Shown here in pieces: positions 33,927 to 42,375 of a stretch of 64,000 bases of DNA (its first letter is position 1; every line of letters begins with the position of its first letter). Origin of the DNA: Kribbella kalugense. GTDB taxonomy: Bacteria; Actinomycetota; Actinomycetes; Propionibacteriales; Kribbellaceae. The stretch covers positions 186,001-250,000 of the forward strand of contig NZ_SODF01000002.1 of NCBI RefSeq assembly GCF_004365875.1, written 5' to 3'. The translations under genes were made by a program, and so were the position numbers. The notes under the pieces were generated by a model. That model saw nothing but the letters and a program-made list of their open reading frames with translations, was not told the DNA's origin and ran no database searches.

Positions 33927-34703
33927 TTCGCTGTGGAGGATGGAGACCCAGCCGTCGGGGGTGGTGGTCCAGGTCTTCCAGGCCTGTGAGATCGCTTCGA
34001 GCTTCTCCTCCGGTACGCCGGATGCGCGGGCCTGGTCGGCGAGGGCGGACTTCAGGATGCGGTCCGCCCACATGCCGCCCCAGAAGGCACGGTCCTCCGG
34101 GTTGGTGAACGCCCAGGTGGACGTGGTCGCGTCCACCTGCTCGAAGCCCGCCGCCAAAGCCCAGGACAGTAGGCGCCGACCGGCGTCCGGTTCGCCGCCG
34201 TTGGCGCGCGCCATTCGCTGGTAGAGCGCCATCCATTCGTCCAGCTCGGGCAGCGCCGGGTACCAGACGAAACCGTGGTAGTCCGAGTCGCGGACCGCGA
34301 CGATCCCGCCGGGCTTGCAGACGCGACGCATCTCGCGCAACGCCTGCACCGGATCCGCGACGTGCTGCAGGACTTGGTGCGCGTGTACGACGTCGTACGT
34401 GTCGTCGGGCAGGTCCAGCGCGTGTACGTCGCCGGCGACAAACTCGATGTCGATGTCCAGGTTGGCGAAGGTCGCCCTAGTGATGTCGAGCGCCGCCTCG
34501 TTCGCCTCGAGCGCGGTCGTCGGCCCGGGCTCGACCAGCCGGGCCAGGTCGGCGGTGATGGTGCCGGGACCGGCGCCGACGTCGAGCAACGACATTCCGG
34601 GCCGCAGGTGCGGAAGCAGATAACCGGCCGAGTTCTCGGCGGTCCGCCAGCTGTGCGACCGCAGTACCGACTCGTGATGTCCGTGCGTGTACACGTTGTT
34701 CAT
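33909..34703 (-). CDS. Class I SAM-dependent methyltransferase
   Basis: This 264-residue protein starts at ATG 34703 (MNNVYTHGHHESVLRSHSWR). Motif I is LLDVGAGPGTITADLA and post-motif segments are DVVHAHQVLQHVADPVQALREM and VCKPGGIVAVRDSDY. This pattern fits the UbiE/Coq5-like small-molecule methyltransferases. The C-terminal ~100 residues are helical and carry no recognisable motif. The substrate is unknown. It is divergent from the ABM/PEP-mutase-like pair across a region with 22-bp-spaced repeats. Confidence 0.85.
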   Translation of the reverse strand: MNNVYTHGHHESVLRSHSWRTAENSAGYLLPHLRPGMSLLDVGAGPGTITADLARLVEPGPTTALEANEAALDITRATFANLDIDIEFVAGDVHALDLPDDTYDVVHAHQVLQHVADPVQALREMRRVCKPGGIVAVRDSDYHGFVWYPALPELDEWMALYQRMARANGGEPDAGRRLLSWALAAGFEQVDATTSTWAFTNPEDRAFWGGMWADRILKSALADQARASGVPEEKLEAISQAWKTWTTTPDGWVSILHSELLCTA

Positions 34704-34750
34704 CCCAGGCTCCTTTGCCCTCTTGACCCTCCCCACGCTAACTCAGAGTC

Positions 34751-34786
34751 TTGATAAATGAGACATATCATCTTGATATACGAGAC
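34751..34786. promoter_or_regulatory. Two direct repeats 22 bp apart, candidate operator
   Basis: TTGATAAATGAGAC (34751-34764) and TTGATATACGAGAC (34773-34786) match at 12 of 14 positions and lie exactly 22 bp apart, two helical turns. The centre also forms ATATCA-TCT-TGATAT (34765-34779). The stretch is AT-rich and lies between divergent genes, so it probably binds a regulator that is encoded elsewhere. Confidence 0.5.
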
Positions 34787-34873
34787 GATGTTCATGACCG
34801 AATATGGCCAGACCCGGGGCCGGTGCGCGGGCGAACCTTGAGGTACTTCGAACCACACCTCAGGAGGAAACAG

Positions 34874-35170
34874 ATGTTGGCAAAGGTCTTTCCGATCAAG
34901 CTGAAGGACGGCAACCAGGCCGCCGCCGAGGCGATCGTGCAGGAGTTCGCGCCGAGGGGGCCGGGCGCGGAGGAGGGCACGCTGTCGTTCCGCGTGTACC
35001 GCGATCCGGCGAAGCCGGACTACCTGTTGTTCGTCGAGCACTTCGCGGACCAGGCGGCGTACGACGCACACACCGGATCGTCGGCGTACAAGGAACTCAT
35101 CGCGGGCGGGTTCGCCGACCTGATCGTCGAGTTCGTCGAGATCGACCACGAACTGCTGGTCAGCCTGTGA
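34874..35170 (+). CDS. Putative quinol monooxygenase (ABM domain)
   Basis: This 98-residue protein starts at ATG 34874 with AGGAGG seven nt upstream; an open frame from 34751 crosses the operator region and is rejected. It is a single antibiotic-biosynthesis-monooxygenase (dimeric alpha+beta barrel) domain, with LSFRVYRDPAKPDYLLFVEHF and AYDAHTGSSAYKELI. Relatives such as YgiN act on quinols. Its stop codon overlaps the next gene's GTG, so the pair is coupled. Confidence 0.82.
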   Translation: MLAKVFPIKLKDGNQAAAEAIVQEFAPRGPGAEEGTLSFRVYRDPAKPDYLLFVEHFADQAAYDAHTGSSAYKELIAGGFADLIVEFVEIDHELLVSL

Positions 35171-35919
35171 GCACTCAGAACGAGTTGGCGCGGCGGCTGC
35201 GTGAGCTGCACGGGCAGCCGCCGCTCGTGCTGCCGAACGCGTGGGACGCCGGTTCGGCCCGCGCGATCGAGGCCGCGGGTGCGACCGCGATCGCGACGAC
35301 GAGCGCTGGCGTCGCGTGGGCCGCCGGGGTGGACGACGCCGGCGGTCTCAACCGGGAGTCTGCGGTCGTAGTACTCCGGGCTATCTGCAAGGCGGTCGCG
35401 GTGCCAGTCACGGCCGACATCGAGGCCGGGTACGGCGATGTCGCGGGAACGGTCACCGATGTCATCGAGGCAGGCGTCGTCGGCATCAACCTGGAGGACA
35501 GCACGGGTCGGGTCCTCGACGAACCCACTGTGCATGCCGAACGAATCAAGGCGGCCCGGGCCGCGGCAGTTGCCGCCGGCATCGAGCTGGTGATCAACGC
35601 GCGAACCGACACCTACCTGTTCGGCGACAAGACCGGGACACTCGAGCGCGCGAAGCTGTACGCCGACGCAGGCGCGGACGTGCTGTTCGTGCCCGGTGTG
35701 GTCGATGCGGCAACGATCACCGAGCTCGTTGCGGGATCACCGCTGCCGCTCAACGTGATGGTGGGCCCAGGCGCGCCGAGCGTTGGCGAGCTCGCGGAAC
35801 TCGGGGTGGCTCGAATCAGCGTCGGCCCGGCGATCACAAGCGCGGCGTACGCGCTGGCGACCGCTGCGGCGAAGGAGATGCTGACCAGCGGCACCTACGA
35901 GACGCTGGTCAGTCGATAG
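35167..35919 (+). CDS. Isocitrate lyase/PEP mutase superfamily protein
   Basis: This 250-residue protein starts at GTG 35167, overlapping the preceding stop by 4 bp. The TIM-barrel superfamily signature is present: PLVLPNAWDAGSARAIEAAG, VPVTADIEAGYGDVAGTV (the Asp binds Mg2+), GINLEDSTGR and INARTDTYLF. The KKCGH motif of true isocitrate lyases is absent. Relatives include phosphonomutase-like and carboxyvinyl-carboxyphosphonate-type enzymes. The substrate is unknown. It forms a two-gene unit with the ABM gene. Confidence 0.83.
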   Translation: MSTQNELARRLRELHGQPPLVLPNAWDAGSARAIEAAGATAIATTSAGVAWAAGVDDAGGLNRESAVVVLRAICKAVAVPVTADIEAGYGDVAGTVTDVIEAGVVGINLEDSTGRVLDEPTVHAERIKAARAAAVAAGIELVINARTDTYLFGDKTGTLERAKLYADAGADVLFVPGVVDAATITELVAGSPLPLNVMVGPGAPSVGELAELGVARISVGPAITSAAYALATAAAKEMLTSGTYETLVSR

Positions 35920-37163
35920 ACGGCGGCGAGCGAGCGCCACGGCCGCAGGCGCTCGCTCTCGCCGGCCAGCGGCCACGCGTCACGGGCACCGAGCCGCAGC
36001 GCGATCTCTTGTGCAGCACGGGTGCTCGTGACGGTCTCCAACGAGCGGACCAAACCCTCGAGATCAGCCTCGAGCACAATGTTGCCGTCAGCAACTTCAC
36101 GTGCGAGCGGCCCGACCAGCTCGGCGCCGGTCAACGCCTCCGGCCCTGGGAACGCGTGGGTCAGCCCGTGACCGAGCCCCGCGACAGGTACGCCGTACAC
36201 CTGGACGAGCTTCTGCAGCGCCTCGGTCGCATCGTCCGTAGGCAGTTGATCGCGGACGACCGCTTGGACAGCGACCTCGAACGGACCCCAGGCGCCGGGC
36301 ACGCGGACACCAGGACGAGCCGCAACCAACGGGCCGAGGTCCGGGTCAGCGGAGAGATGGGCACGAGCTCGGATCGGCTCGCAGTCCAGACCGGCCAGGC
36401 ACGCGGCGCGGTCGACGACATGCATGACGCCCTCCCAGAACGGAAGGTGCGCGCGGAGAAGCAGGTAGTCGTCGCCGCCCGCGCCGAGCTCTAGCACGCC
36501 CGGCTCGCCATCGAGCGAGATCGTCCGCCGGTACACCCCGTCCTCGACCGACTCGACACCCGGGATCGCGTGCGCTGCAAGGAAAGCGGCCGTCGCTTCC
36601 CAGTCGTACGGCGGGGTGAACGGCAATCGCAGTACCAGACCGCCGTCGGCCACCAAGCGATCGCCGCGACGCCGGCGATCGCGGAGCTCGCGGGGCGATG
36701 CACGGAAGATCTCCTGGATCGCCCGGTTGAACTGCCGCAGGCTGCCGAAACCGGAGGCGAACGCGATCTCCGCGATGCCCAGATCGGTGTCGTCCAGCAA
36801 CCGCCGCGCGAAGTGCGCCCGCCGCGACCGGGCGAACTGATCCGGAGTCACGCCGAGGTGATCGTGGAACATCCGGCGCAGATGCCGCGCCGACACCCCG
36901 AGCCGCGTGCCCAGTGCCTCTTCGCCGGACTGGTCCAGCAGGCCGGCGATGATCAACTGCACCGCCCGGCAGACCAGCTCGGGCGCCTCGTCCGCGACCG
37001 TCCCGGCGACCCTATAGGGCCTGCAGCGCAGGCAGGCGCGATACCCGGCCGCTTCCGCCGCGGCCGGCAGCTCGAACGTGCTCACGTTCTCCGCGAGCGG
37101 CTTGGCGCCACAACCGGGCCGGCAGTAGATGCCCGTCGTACGGACCGCCGAATACGTCGTCAC
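35895..37163 (-). CDS. Ada-AlkA type protein with eroded glycosylase active site
   Basis: This 422-residue protein starts at GTG 37163. Residues ~1-70 are the Ada zinc-binding domain with all cysteines (GIYCRPGCGAKP, CLRCRP), which includes the methyl-accepting Cys. Residues ~80-165 are an AraC-type HTH (LGTRLGVSARHLRRMFHDHL, SLRQFNRAIQEIF). Residues ~185 onward are AlkA-like (LRLPFTPPYDWEATAAFL). The usual helix-hairpin-helix LPGxGPWTA is replaced by LETVTSTRAAQEIAL, and the segment that carries the catalytic Asp is missing between DAWPLAGES and RLRPWRSLAAVYRL. It may act only as a methylation-responsive regulator. Confidence 0.85.
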   Translation of the reverse strand: MTTYSAVRTTGIYCRPGCGAKPLAENVSTFELPAAAEAAGYRACLRCRPYRVAGTVADEAPELVCRAVQLIIAGLLDQSGEEALGTRLGVSARHLRRMFHDHLGVTPDQFARSRRAHFARRLLDDTDLGIAEIAFASGFGSLRQFNRAIQEIFRASPRELRDRRRRGDRLVADGGLVLRLPFTPPYDWEATAAFLAAHAIPGVESVEDGVYRRTISLDGEPGVLELGAGGDDYLLLRAHLPFWEGVMHVVDRAACLAGLDCEPIRARAHLSADPDLGPLVAARPGVRVPGAWGPFEVAVQAVVRDQLPTDDATEALQKLVQVYGVPVAGLGHGLTHAFPGPEALTGAELVGPLAREVADGNIVLEADLEGLVRSLETVTSTRAAQEIALRLGARDAWPLAGESERLRPWRSLAAVYRLTSVS

Positions 37164-37245
37164 ATCAGCACGGTAGCTGCGGCCACCGACAGTTCTGACG
37201 CGCTCCTTACACCGAGCGCTCTCAGTCAACGCTAAGGTACGGCGA

Positions 37246-37785
37246 GTGCATTCGAAACCGATGCTTGTTGTGGTGAGTGGTCCGCCCGGAACCGGAAAGA
37301 CCACCCTCGCGCACCGGATCGCCACCGCGATCGGCTGCCCCGCCATCTGCCGCGACGAGATCAAAGAGGGCATGGCGCACGCGACCCCAGGTTTCGTGCC
37401 CGGCCCCGGCGACCCGCTCACGATGCGGACGCTGTCGACGTTCTTCGACGTGATCGGCCTGCTGATCGGCCGCGGTACGTCGGTGGTCGCAGAGGCAGCC
37501 TTCCAGGACCGCTTGTGGAACCCAGGCCTCAGCCCCCTCCTGGCCCGCGCCGACATCCGGATCGTCCACTGCACAGTGCCCGCCGAGGTCGCGCTCGCTC
37601 GGATCACCGCACGGTCCAGCTCGGATCCGCGCCGCTCCGCCCACGAGGACGCCCAGATCAGCCCCGACGCCCGGCTCCGAACCCACAACGCCTTCCAGCC
37701 GGTCGATCTGCCCGTCCCGTCCCTCACCTTGGACACCACTGGCGAACCGCCGCTGGATGAGGTCCTCGCGTTCTTGTCACGCTAA
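37246..37785 (+). CDS. P-loop kinase-like ATPase (AAA_33)
   Basis: This 179-residue protein starts at GTG 37246. Walker A is VVSGPPGTGKTTLAHRIA (residues ~9-26), with CRDEIKEGMAH following and a later SVVAEAAF Walker B-like strand. It belongs to the zeta-toxin/chloramphenicol-phosphotransferase-like AAA_33 kinases, whose substrates range from small metabolites to antibiotics. Its TAA stop lies inside the left arm of a family 1 palindrome. A related small kinase is encoded at 49927-50493. Confidence 0.78.
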   Translation: MHSKPMLVVVSGPPGTGKTTLAHRIATAIGCPAICRDEIKEGMAHATPGFVPGPGDPLTMRTLSTFFDVIGLLIGRGTSVVAEAAFQDRLWNPGLSPLLARADIRIVHCTVPAEVALARITARSSSDPRRSAHEDAQISPDARLRTHNAFQPVDLPVPSLTLDTTGEPPLDEVLAFLSR

Positions 37786-37875
37786 CGACAGGAGGTAGTC
37801 GCCTCGCGGCGGCTGCGCACGAGGCGCTCAGGCGGGAGTTGGACGAGCGTGGTGGACTACCTCCTGTCGTTAGCG
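37780..37875. repeat. Long palindromic element, family 1, copy 3
   Basis: This is the best-conserved copy: CGCTAACGACAGGAGGTAGT (from 37780) and its complement ending at 37875 form a perfect 21-bp stem around a 54-nt interior. The stop codon TAA of the preceding kinase gene is within the left arm. The next gene, on the same strand, begins 19 bp beyond the right arm. Confidence 0.88.
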
Positions 37876-37894
37876 CTTCGCCGAGAGGATTCAC

Positions 37895-38779
37895 ATGACT
37901 ACAGCAGCTGCGGCCGGGACCTGGAAGCTGGGCGACGTCACGGTCAACCGGATGGGCTTCGGCGCCATGCGGATCACTGCGAACCCGGATCGCTCGGTCG
38001 CGATCGCCGTACTGCGTCGTGCTCTTGAGCTCGGCGTGGATCACATCGACACGGCTGCGTTCTACGCGTCGCCGGGTGGGACGCTGCAAGTGGGCGAGGG
38101 CGAGAAGCGGTACGCGAGCGAGTTGATCCGCGAGGCGTTGGCGCCGTACCCCGATGGTTTGACGATCACCACGAAGGTCGGGCCGGGTGAGGATCCGGAG
38201 CGCGGGTTCTACAACGCCACGACGGCCGGGGAGTTGCGGGAGCAGGTGGAGACGAACCTGCGGCAGCTCGGCGTCGACAGCCTCGACGTGGTGAACCTGC
38301 GGATCATGAAGAAGCCCGGCGAGGACTCGATCACCGAACGCTTCGGCTGGCTCGCGGAGTTGCGTGACGAGGGCCTGATCCGGCAGCTCGGCGTCTCGAA
38401 CGTGCGGATCGACCACATCGAGGAGGCGCTCGCGATCGCGCCGGTGGTCTGCGTACAGAACAGCTACGCCGTCGACCAGCGCCGCGACGAGGACGCGTTG
38501 ATCAGCTTCTGCGCGGACCACGGGATCGCGTACGTCCCGTTCTTCGCGATCGCCGGCTCGTCCCGCGAGGGTGGCGCAACCACCGATCATTCAGCAGCCG
38601 TCGAGGCGATCGCCACCGCCCACTCGCTCACCCCACAACAGGTCCGCCTCGCCTGGACCCTCAACCACTCCCCCAACATCCTCGCCATCCCCGGCACCGG
38701 CAACCCAACCCACCTAGAACAAAACATCACCGCCGCAGCCCTGACCCTCACCCCCGAAGAACTCGCCACCCTGGACTGA
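37895..38779 (+). CDS. Aldo/keto reductase
   Basis: This 294-residue TIM-barrel NADPH reductase starts at ATG 37895. It has VNRMGFGAMRIT, HIDTAAFYASPGG (catalytic Asp and Tyr), TITTKVGPGED (Lys) and GVSNVRIDHIEEAL. At the position of the catalytic His (usually IDLYxxH) it reads LDVVNLRIMK, so the His is not conserved; this variant is common in some actinobacterial members. NADPH-binding AIPGTGNPTHLEQN is intact. A GAGAGGA site precedes the start. The substrate is unknown. Confidence 0.88.
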   Translation: MTTAAAAGTWKLGDVTVNRMGFGAMRITANPDRSVAIAVLRRALELGVDHIDTAAFYASPGGTLQVGEGEKRYASELIREALAPYPDGLTITTKVGPGEDPERGFYNATTAGELREQVETNLRQLGVDSLDVVNLRIMKKPGEDSITERFGWLAELRDEGLIRQLGVSNVRIDHIEEALAIAPVVCVQNSYAVDQRRDEDALISFCADHGIAYVPFFAIAGSSREGGATTDHSAAVEAIATAHSLTPQQVRLAWTLNHSPNILAIPGTGNPTHLEQNITAAALTLTPEELATLD

Positions 38780-38784
38780 TCAGG

Positions 38785-39669
38785 TCAGCTGATTGCGGCT
38801 TGGATGGCTGGGACGATTTCTTCGGACCAGCGGATTACTTGGGTTTCGTAGGGTTCGGCGCCGCGGGGGAAGAGGGTGAAGCCGGCGGCGTTGTGGGTGA
38901 GGACGGCGTCGGTGAGTTCTTCGATCCATTGGGCTGGGGAGCCGCCGATCCAGCGGCCGTCTTCGTCGCGGGTACGGCGAAGTGGTGTGGCGGTGATCGA
39001 TCCCGGGAAGTTGTAGATGGTCGCGATGTCGGAAGGCTTGCGGCCGACCGCGAGCGCGGCGTCGTCGATGATCGGGCGGGATCGGCGGTAGCGGTCGCTC
39101 AGCCAGTCGGCGGCGCGGCCGGGGATCCAGCCGTCGGCTTGCCGGCCGGTCGCGGCGAGCGACTTCGGGCCGTTCGAACCCGTCCAGATCAACGGCGCGG
39201 GTACGGCGGCAGGCCGGAGCTCGCCGATCGGATAGTGCTTGGTCGGAGCCGGGCGGCCGCCGTCGGACATCGAGTGGACCAGCTGCATCGCTTCCTCGAA
39301 GGCCTCGACCTGCTCGGCCGGACGCTGCTCCGGAACGCCCATCGTGGTGATCCGATCCATCGCTCCCCCGGCGCCGAGTCCGAGGATGAACCGCCCACCG
39401 GACAACGCGGACAGCGAGGATGTGGTCCGGGCCAGCAAAGGGGCCGGGCGCAACGGCAGGTTGGTCACGTTGACGAACGCGGACAGTCGCTCGGTCCGGC
39501 CGAGAAGGAACCCAACCCCGGCGTACCCCTCGAGCAGGTCGGCGACGTACGGGTGATCGGACAGGCTGACGTGGTCGAGCCCGGCCTCGTCGGCCCGTTG
39601 GGCCAGCCGCAGGATCGTGGGTACGTCGCGGATCTGGTCCGGTGAGCCGTAGCCGAATTTCACCGTCAT
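38785..39669 (-). CDS. LLM-class F420-dependent-type oxidoreductase
   Basis: This 294-residue protein starts at ATG 39669. The luciferase-like core shows EAGLDHVSLSDHPYV, TNLPLRPAPLLARTTSSLSA, SGGRFILGLGAGG and PLIWTGSNGPKSLAATG. The GGRFILGLG glycine loop is typical of the F420-utilising branch. It probably reduces or oxidises a small molecule with F420H2 or F420. It is divergent from a MarR gene with an operator-like repeat between and is likely its target. Confidence 0.84.
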   Translation of the reverse strand: MTVKFGYGSPDQIRDVPTILRLAQRADEAGLDHVSLSDHPYVADLLEGYAGVGFLLGRTERLSAFVNVTNLPLRPAPLLARTTSSLSALSGGRFILGLGAGGAMDRITTMGVPEQRPAEQVEAFEEAMQLVHSMSDGGRPAPTKHYPIGELRPAAVPAPLIWTGSNGPKSLAATGRQADGWIPGRAADWLSDRYRRSRPIIDDAALAVGRKPSDIATIYNFPGSITATPLRRTRDEDGRWIGGSPAQWIEELTDAVLTHNAAGFTLFPRGAEPYETQVIRWSEEIVPAIQAAIS

Positions 39670-39683
39670 CGGAGCCTCCTCAA

Positions 39684-39729
39684 GTAGTTCGATGTCCTAA
39701 CTAGTAGTACCACGAACTGTTAGAACTAC
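39684..39729. promoter_or_regulatory. Inverted repeat between the LLM oxidoreductase and MarR, candidate MarR operator
   Basis: GTAGTTC (39684-39690) and GAACTAC (39723-39729) are perfect 7-bp arms. Several more TAGT/ACTA half-sites lie between and beside them. The 93-bp intergenic region is the most AT-rich part of this neighbourhood. Confidence 0.45.
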
Positions 39730-39762
39730 AAACTATTCGGCTACCGGACTACTATGTGAGAC

Positions 39763-40188
39763 ATGGCGACGACGACCGCACAGGATGAGGAGCTGGCCAG
39801 CGCCCTGGTCCAGACGATGCACCGGCTGCAGGACCTGCACGCCGAGAGCAGCCGGCCGCTCGGGCTCACCCCGCAACAGGCCCACCTGCTGTGCGTTCTC
39901 CTCGGCGGACCACTCGGGATGACCGAGCTCAGCCGGGTCCTGAGCATCGAGCGCTCCAGCCTGACCAGCATGGTCGATCGCCTCGAACGTCGCGACCTGG
40001 TCGCCCGCACCGCCAACCCCACTGACCGCCGCGCCTGCCACATCGAGCTCACCACAGACGGCAAGTCCCTGGCCCACGACGTCCACAACGCCGTCGTCGC
40101 CCGCATCGAAACCCTCACCGCGGACCTCTCGGCCAGCACCCGCAAGACCCTCATGACCGCCCTGCAGTCGATCCTCGCCCAGGCCTGA
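39763..40188 (+). CDS. MarR family transcriptional regulator
   Basis: This 141-residue protein starts at ATG 39763. The winged helix shows LTPQQAHLLCVLLGG, MTELSRVLSIERSSLTSMVD and the wing RLERRDLVARTANPTDRRA, with the conserved DxR. It is a dimeric repressor of the MarR type that responds to small phenolic or oxidant ligands. Divergent orientation makes the LLM oxidoreductase its likely target. Confidence 0.92.
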   Translation: MATTTAQDEELASALVQTMHRLQDLHAESSRPLGLTPQQAHLLCVLLGGPLGMTELSRVLSIERSSLTSMVDRLERRDLVARTANPTDRRACHIELTTDGKSLAHDVHNAVVARIETLTADLSASTRKTLMTALQSILAQA

Positions 40189-40221
40189 GGTACGCCGACC
40201 TGGGCGACGTGGATCGGCTGG

Positions 40222-41814
40222 TCAGTCGCGGCGCGGGCGCCGCAGAGTAAACGCCTCGAACTCGCGGAGGTCGCCGCCGGGGCCGAGTACGTCGTAATAG
40301 GTGACGGCGATCGAAGTCTGACCGCCGGGGTGACCGGGGTCGACGGTGAACCTCGCGAAGCCGTACGGGTAGGCGGCGTTGCGCGAGGCGGACCAGGGCG
40401 CAGGCTCCGTCACGTAGACGGGCGGGCGCTTGCCGGTCGTGGGATCGGGCGTGCCGACCGACGTGATCACACGGCAGGCCGGCGGATTGAACAGGACTCC
40501 GTTCGAGCCCACCGACGTACCGCCGCCGCCGATGACCATGTGGACCGTGCCCTTCGTCGTGTCCACGACATCGGTCCGGGTGGCGGTCGGGATCGGGGTC
40601 AGCGTCTGATTGGGCTGCTGGCCGCGGATCGGGTGCGAGCGCTCGTAGTGGTGCTCGTGTCCACAGACCACGAGGTCGACGCCGTACTTGTCGAACAACG
40701 GGACCCACTCCTGCCGGATGCCGAGGTCGGCGCCGTTGGCCTGGTCGGCGCTGCTGACCACGACCTGGTGCATGCAGACCACGATCCAGTCGATGTCGTG
40801 GTTGGTACGCGTCGCCTTGAGTTCCTTCTCCAGCCAGGCTTTCTGCGCACCTTCGGAGTACCCGCGGACGTAGCTGTTGCCGCCGTCCTGGTAGCAGATG
40901 TCGTCGTTCGCCAGGCTGATCACGCGCACCGAGCCGACCGTGAACGCGTACCAGAGTCCGCGCGTCACGTCGGTCTGACCGGCTTGGCGGGGCAGGGCGA
41001 AGTACGTCTGGTACGCCTCGTAGCCGATCGGGCCGTTGCCGAGTTCGTTCTCGTGGTTGCCTGCGGACGGCATCCACGGGCGGTTGCGGGCGCTGCGGGT
41101 GTTGTTCTCCCAGAAGTCGTTCCAGGTCCGAACCCGGTCGTCGGCCAGGTTGGCGTAGCAGAGGTCTCCGTTGAACAGGTGGAACAACGGGCGGACCCGC
41201 TCCACCCCGGCGGTGACGTCGCCCGCGGCCGGCGAGCCGAGGTTGTCGTTCACGAACGGCGGGTTCGGGATCGTCACGCCGGCCGGCGGCACGTACCGCT
41301 TGCCCAGGGTCGGCGTGCCCTGGTCGCCGAAGCTGGTGAAGGTGAACTTCGCGCGGCCCTTCGGAGCGGTGTGGAAGGTGCCGAACTCGGCCTCAGCCCC
41401 ATCGTGTACGGCGCCGTACACGTAGTCGGTGTTGGGACGCAGCCGACCGGCGCGAGCGTGGTAGACGTACACGATCTGCCCGGACTTGGCGTCGGTGTAG
41501 TTCGTGCCGACCGCGGTCACGGTCCGCTCGAAGTCCCCGTCCGGTCCACCGAGCAGTACGCGCGGCCGTCGTACCGGCTGGCGAGTGTGCCAAGAGACGA
41601 TCACCTCCGTCGCCGGGTCGACGCCGAACTGCAGATGCAGCCCGCCGACCCGAGGCGTCGTGACCGGATCGGCGGCAGCTGCCGTCTGCAGGACCGGAGC
41701 GGCCTGAGCGGGCGCCGCTGTCGTCAGCAGCGACCCGCCGGCAACCACCGTGGCAGACGCGAGAAATCCACGCCTTGAGAAGTGCGACTCGAACAATTCT
41801 TCGTCATCGATCAC
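40222..41814 (-). CDS. Purple acid phosphatase-type metallophosphoesterase, Tat-secreted
   Basis: This 530-residue protein starts at GTG 41814. The twin-arginine signal is SRRGFLASATVVAGG, cleaved near AQA. An N-terminal fibronectin-like PAP domain (HLQFGVDPATEVIVSWHT) precedes the catalytic domain. All five metal motifs are visible: SFGDQG, GDLCYAN, GNHENE, VVCMHQ and CGHEHHYER. It would hydrolyse phosphate esters outside the cell with a Fe/Zn-type dinuclear centre. No phosphate-regulon site was identified upstream. Confidence 0.92.
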   Translation of the reverse strand: MIDDEELFESHFSRRGFLASATVVAGGSLLTTAAPAQAAPVLQTAAAADPVTTPRVGGLHLQFGVDPATEVIVSWHTRQPVRRPRVLLGGPDGDFERTVTAVGTNYTDAKSGQIVYVYHARAGRLRPNTDYVYGAVHDGAEAEFGTFHTAPKGRAKFTFTSFGDQGTPTLGKRYVPPAGVTIPNPPFVNDNLGSPAAGDVTAGVERVRPLFHLFNGDLCYANLADDRVRTWNDFWENNTRSARNRPWMPSAGNHENELGNGPIGYEAYQTYFALPRQAGQTDVTRGLWYAFTVGSVRVISLANDDICYQDGGNSYVRGYSEGAQKAWLEKELKATRTNHDIDWIVVCMHQVVVSSADQANGADLGIRQEWVPLFDKYGVDLVVCGHEHHYERSHPIRGQQPNQTLTPIPTATRTDVVDTTKGTVHMVIGGGGTSVGSNGVLFNPPACRVITSVGTPDPTTGKRPPVYVTEPAPWSASRNAAYPYGFARFTVDPGHPGGQTSIAVTYYDVLGPGGDLREFEAFTLRRPRRD

Positions 41815-41856
41815 ACCCTCACGCTGAGCGCCCCAGATGAATCCGGGGCCAATTCA

Positions 41857-42375
41857 CTACCGCCTGCCGCCAAACTCCCAGGGATGCACCTCGGCATCCG
41901 CAACCTCGATCAGCTTCGCGGCTGCCGCTGCATCAGGAGCCTCGACCAAGGCGGCGCGGCCGATGTGCGTGTCTCCGTCGAGCAGGTCGCCGTACACGAT
42001 GAGGTGGTCGGAGCTGAGTGGCCGCGAGGCGTCCTTAGTGAGGACGAGGTAGCGGCCGTAGCCCTCGACCGTGGTGGTGAACTCCCACATCGTGCGGCCG
42101 GTGTGGTTGTCGAAGCGGTACAGCTCGATCGTCTCGAACGCGCCGCCGAGGTAGTACGGCTCCTTATAGACAAAGGCGTTCAACGCCTCCGAGTCCGGGA
42201 GGTCGACGATGTGCAGGCTGCCGGTCGACTCCTCCCGGTCCTCGGTGAGCGTCGGACCGCGGGCGATCAGCTCCTCGGCGTACCGGTCCATGAAGGCCCA
42301 GTGCTCCTCGGTCAGCTCGCCCTTCAGCTCGCCGATGCCGGCCCGATCCCGGCCGTAGACGAAGTACTGCGTCAC
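41857..42375 (-). CDS. YCII-related protein, apparently two tandem domains
   Basis: This 172-residue protein starts at GTG 42375, overlapping the preceding gene's stop by 4 bp. The first ~90 residues look like a YCII domain (FVYGRDRAGIGELKGELTEEHWAFMDRY, cited in part; SLHIVDLPDSEALNAFVYKEPYY). The second half (HLIVYGDLLDGDTHIGRA, AEVHPWEFGGRR) appears to be a divergent second copy. Single YCII domains dimerise into an alpha+beta barrel, so this chain could form one barrel by itself. It is coupled to the upstream gene and may act with it; its function is unknown. Confidence 0.6.
   Translation of the reverse strand: MTQYFVYGRDRAGIGELKGELTEEHWAFMDRYAEELIARGPTLTEDREESTGSLHIVDLPDSEALNAFVYKEPYYLGGAFETIELYRFDNHTGRTMWEFTTTVEGYGRYLVLTKDASRPLSSDHLIVYGDLLDGDTHIGRAALVEAPDAAAAAKLIEVADAEVHPWEFGGRR

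Noticed and set aside
38041-38070. Catalytic defect of the aldo-keto reductase due to missing His
   Set aside because: The variant with NLR at the His position appears to be common in actinobacterial members, so I note it but do not treat it as a loss of function.
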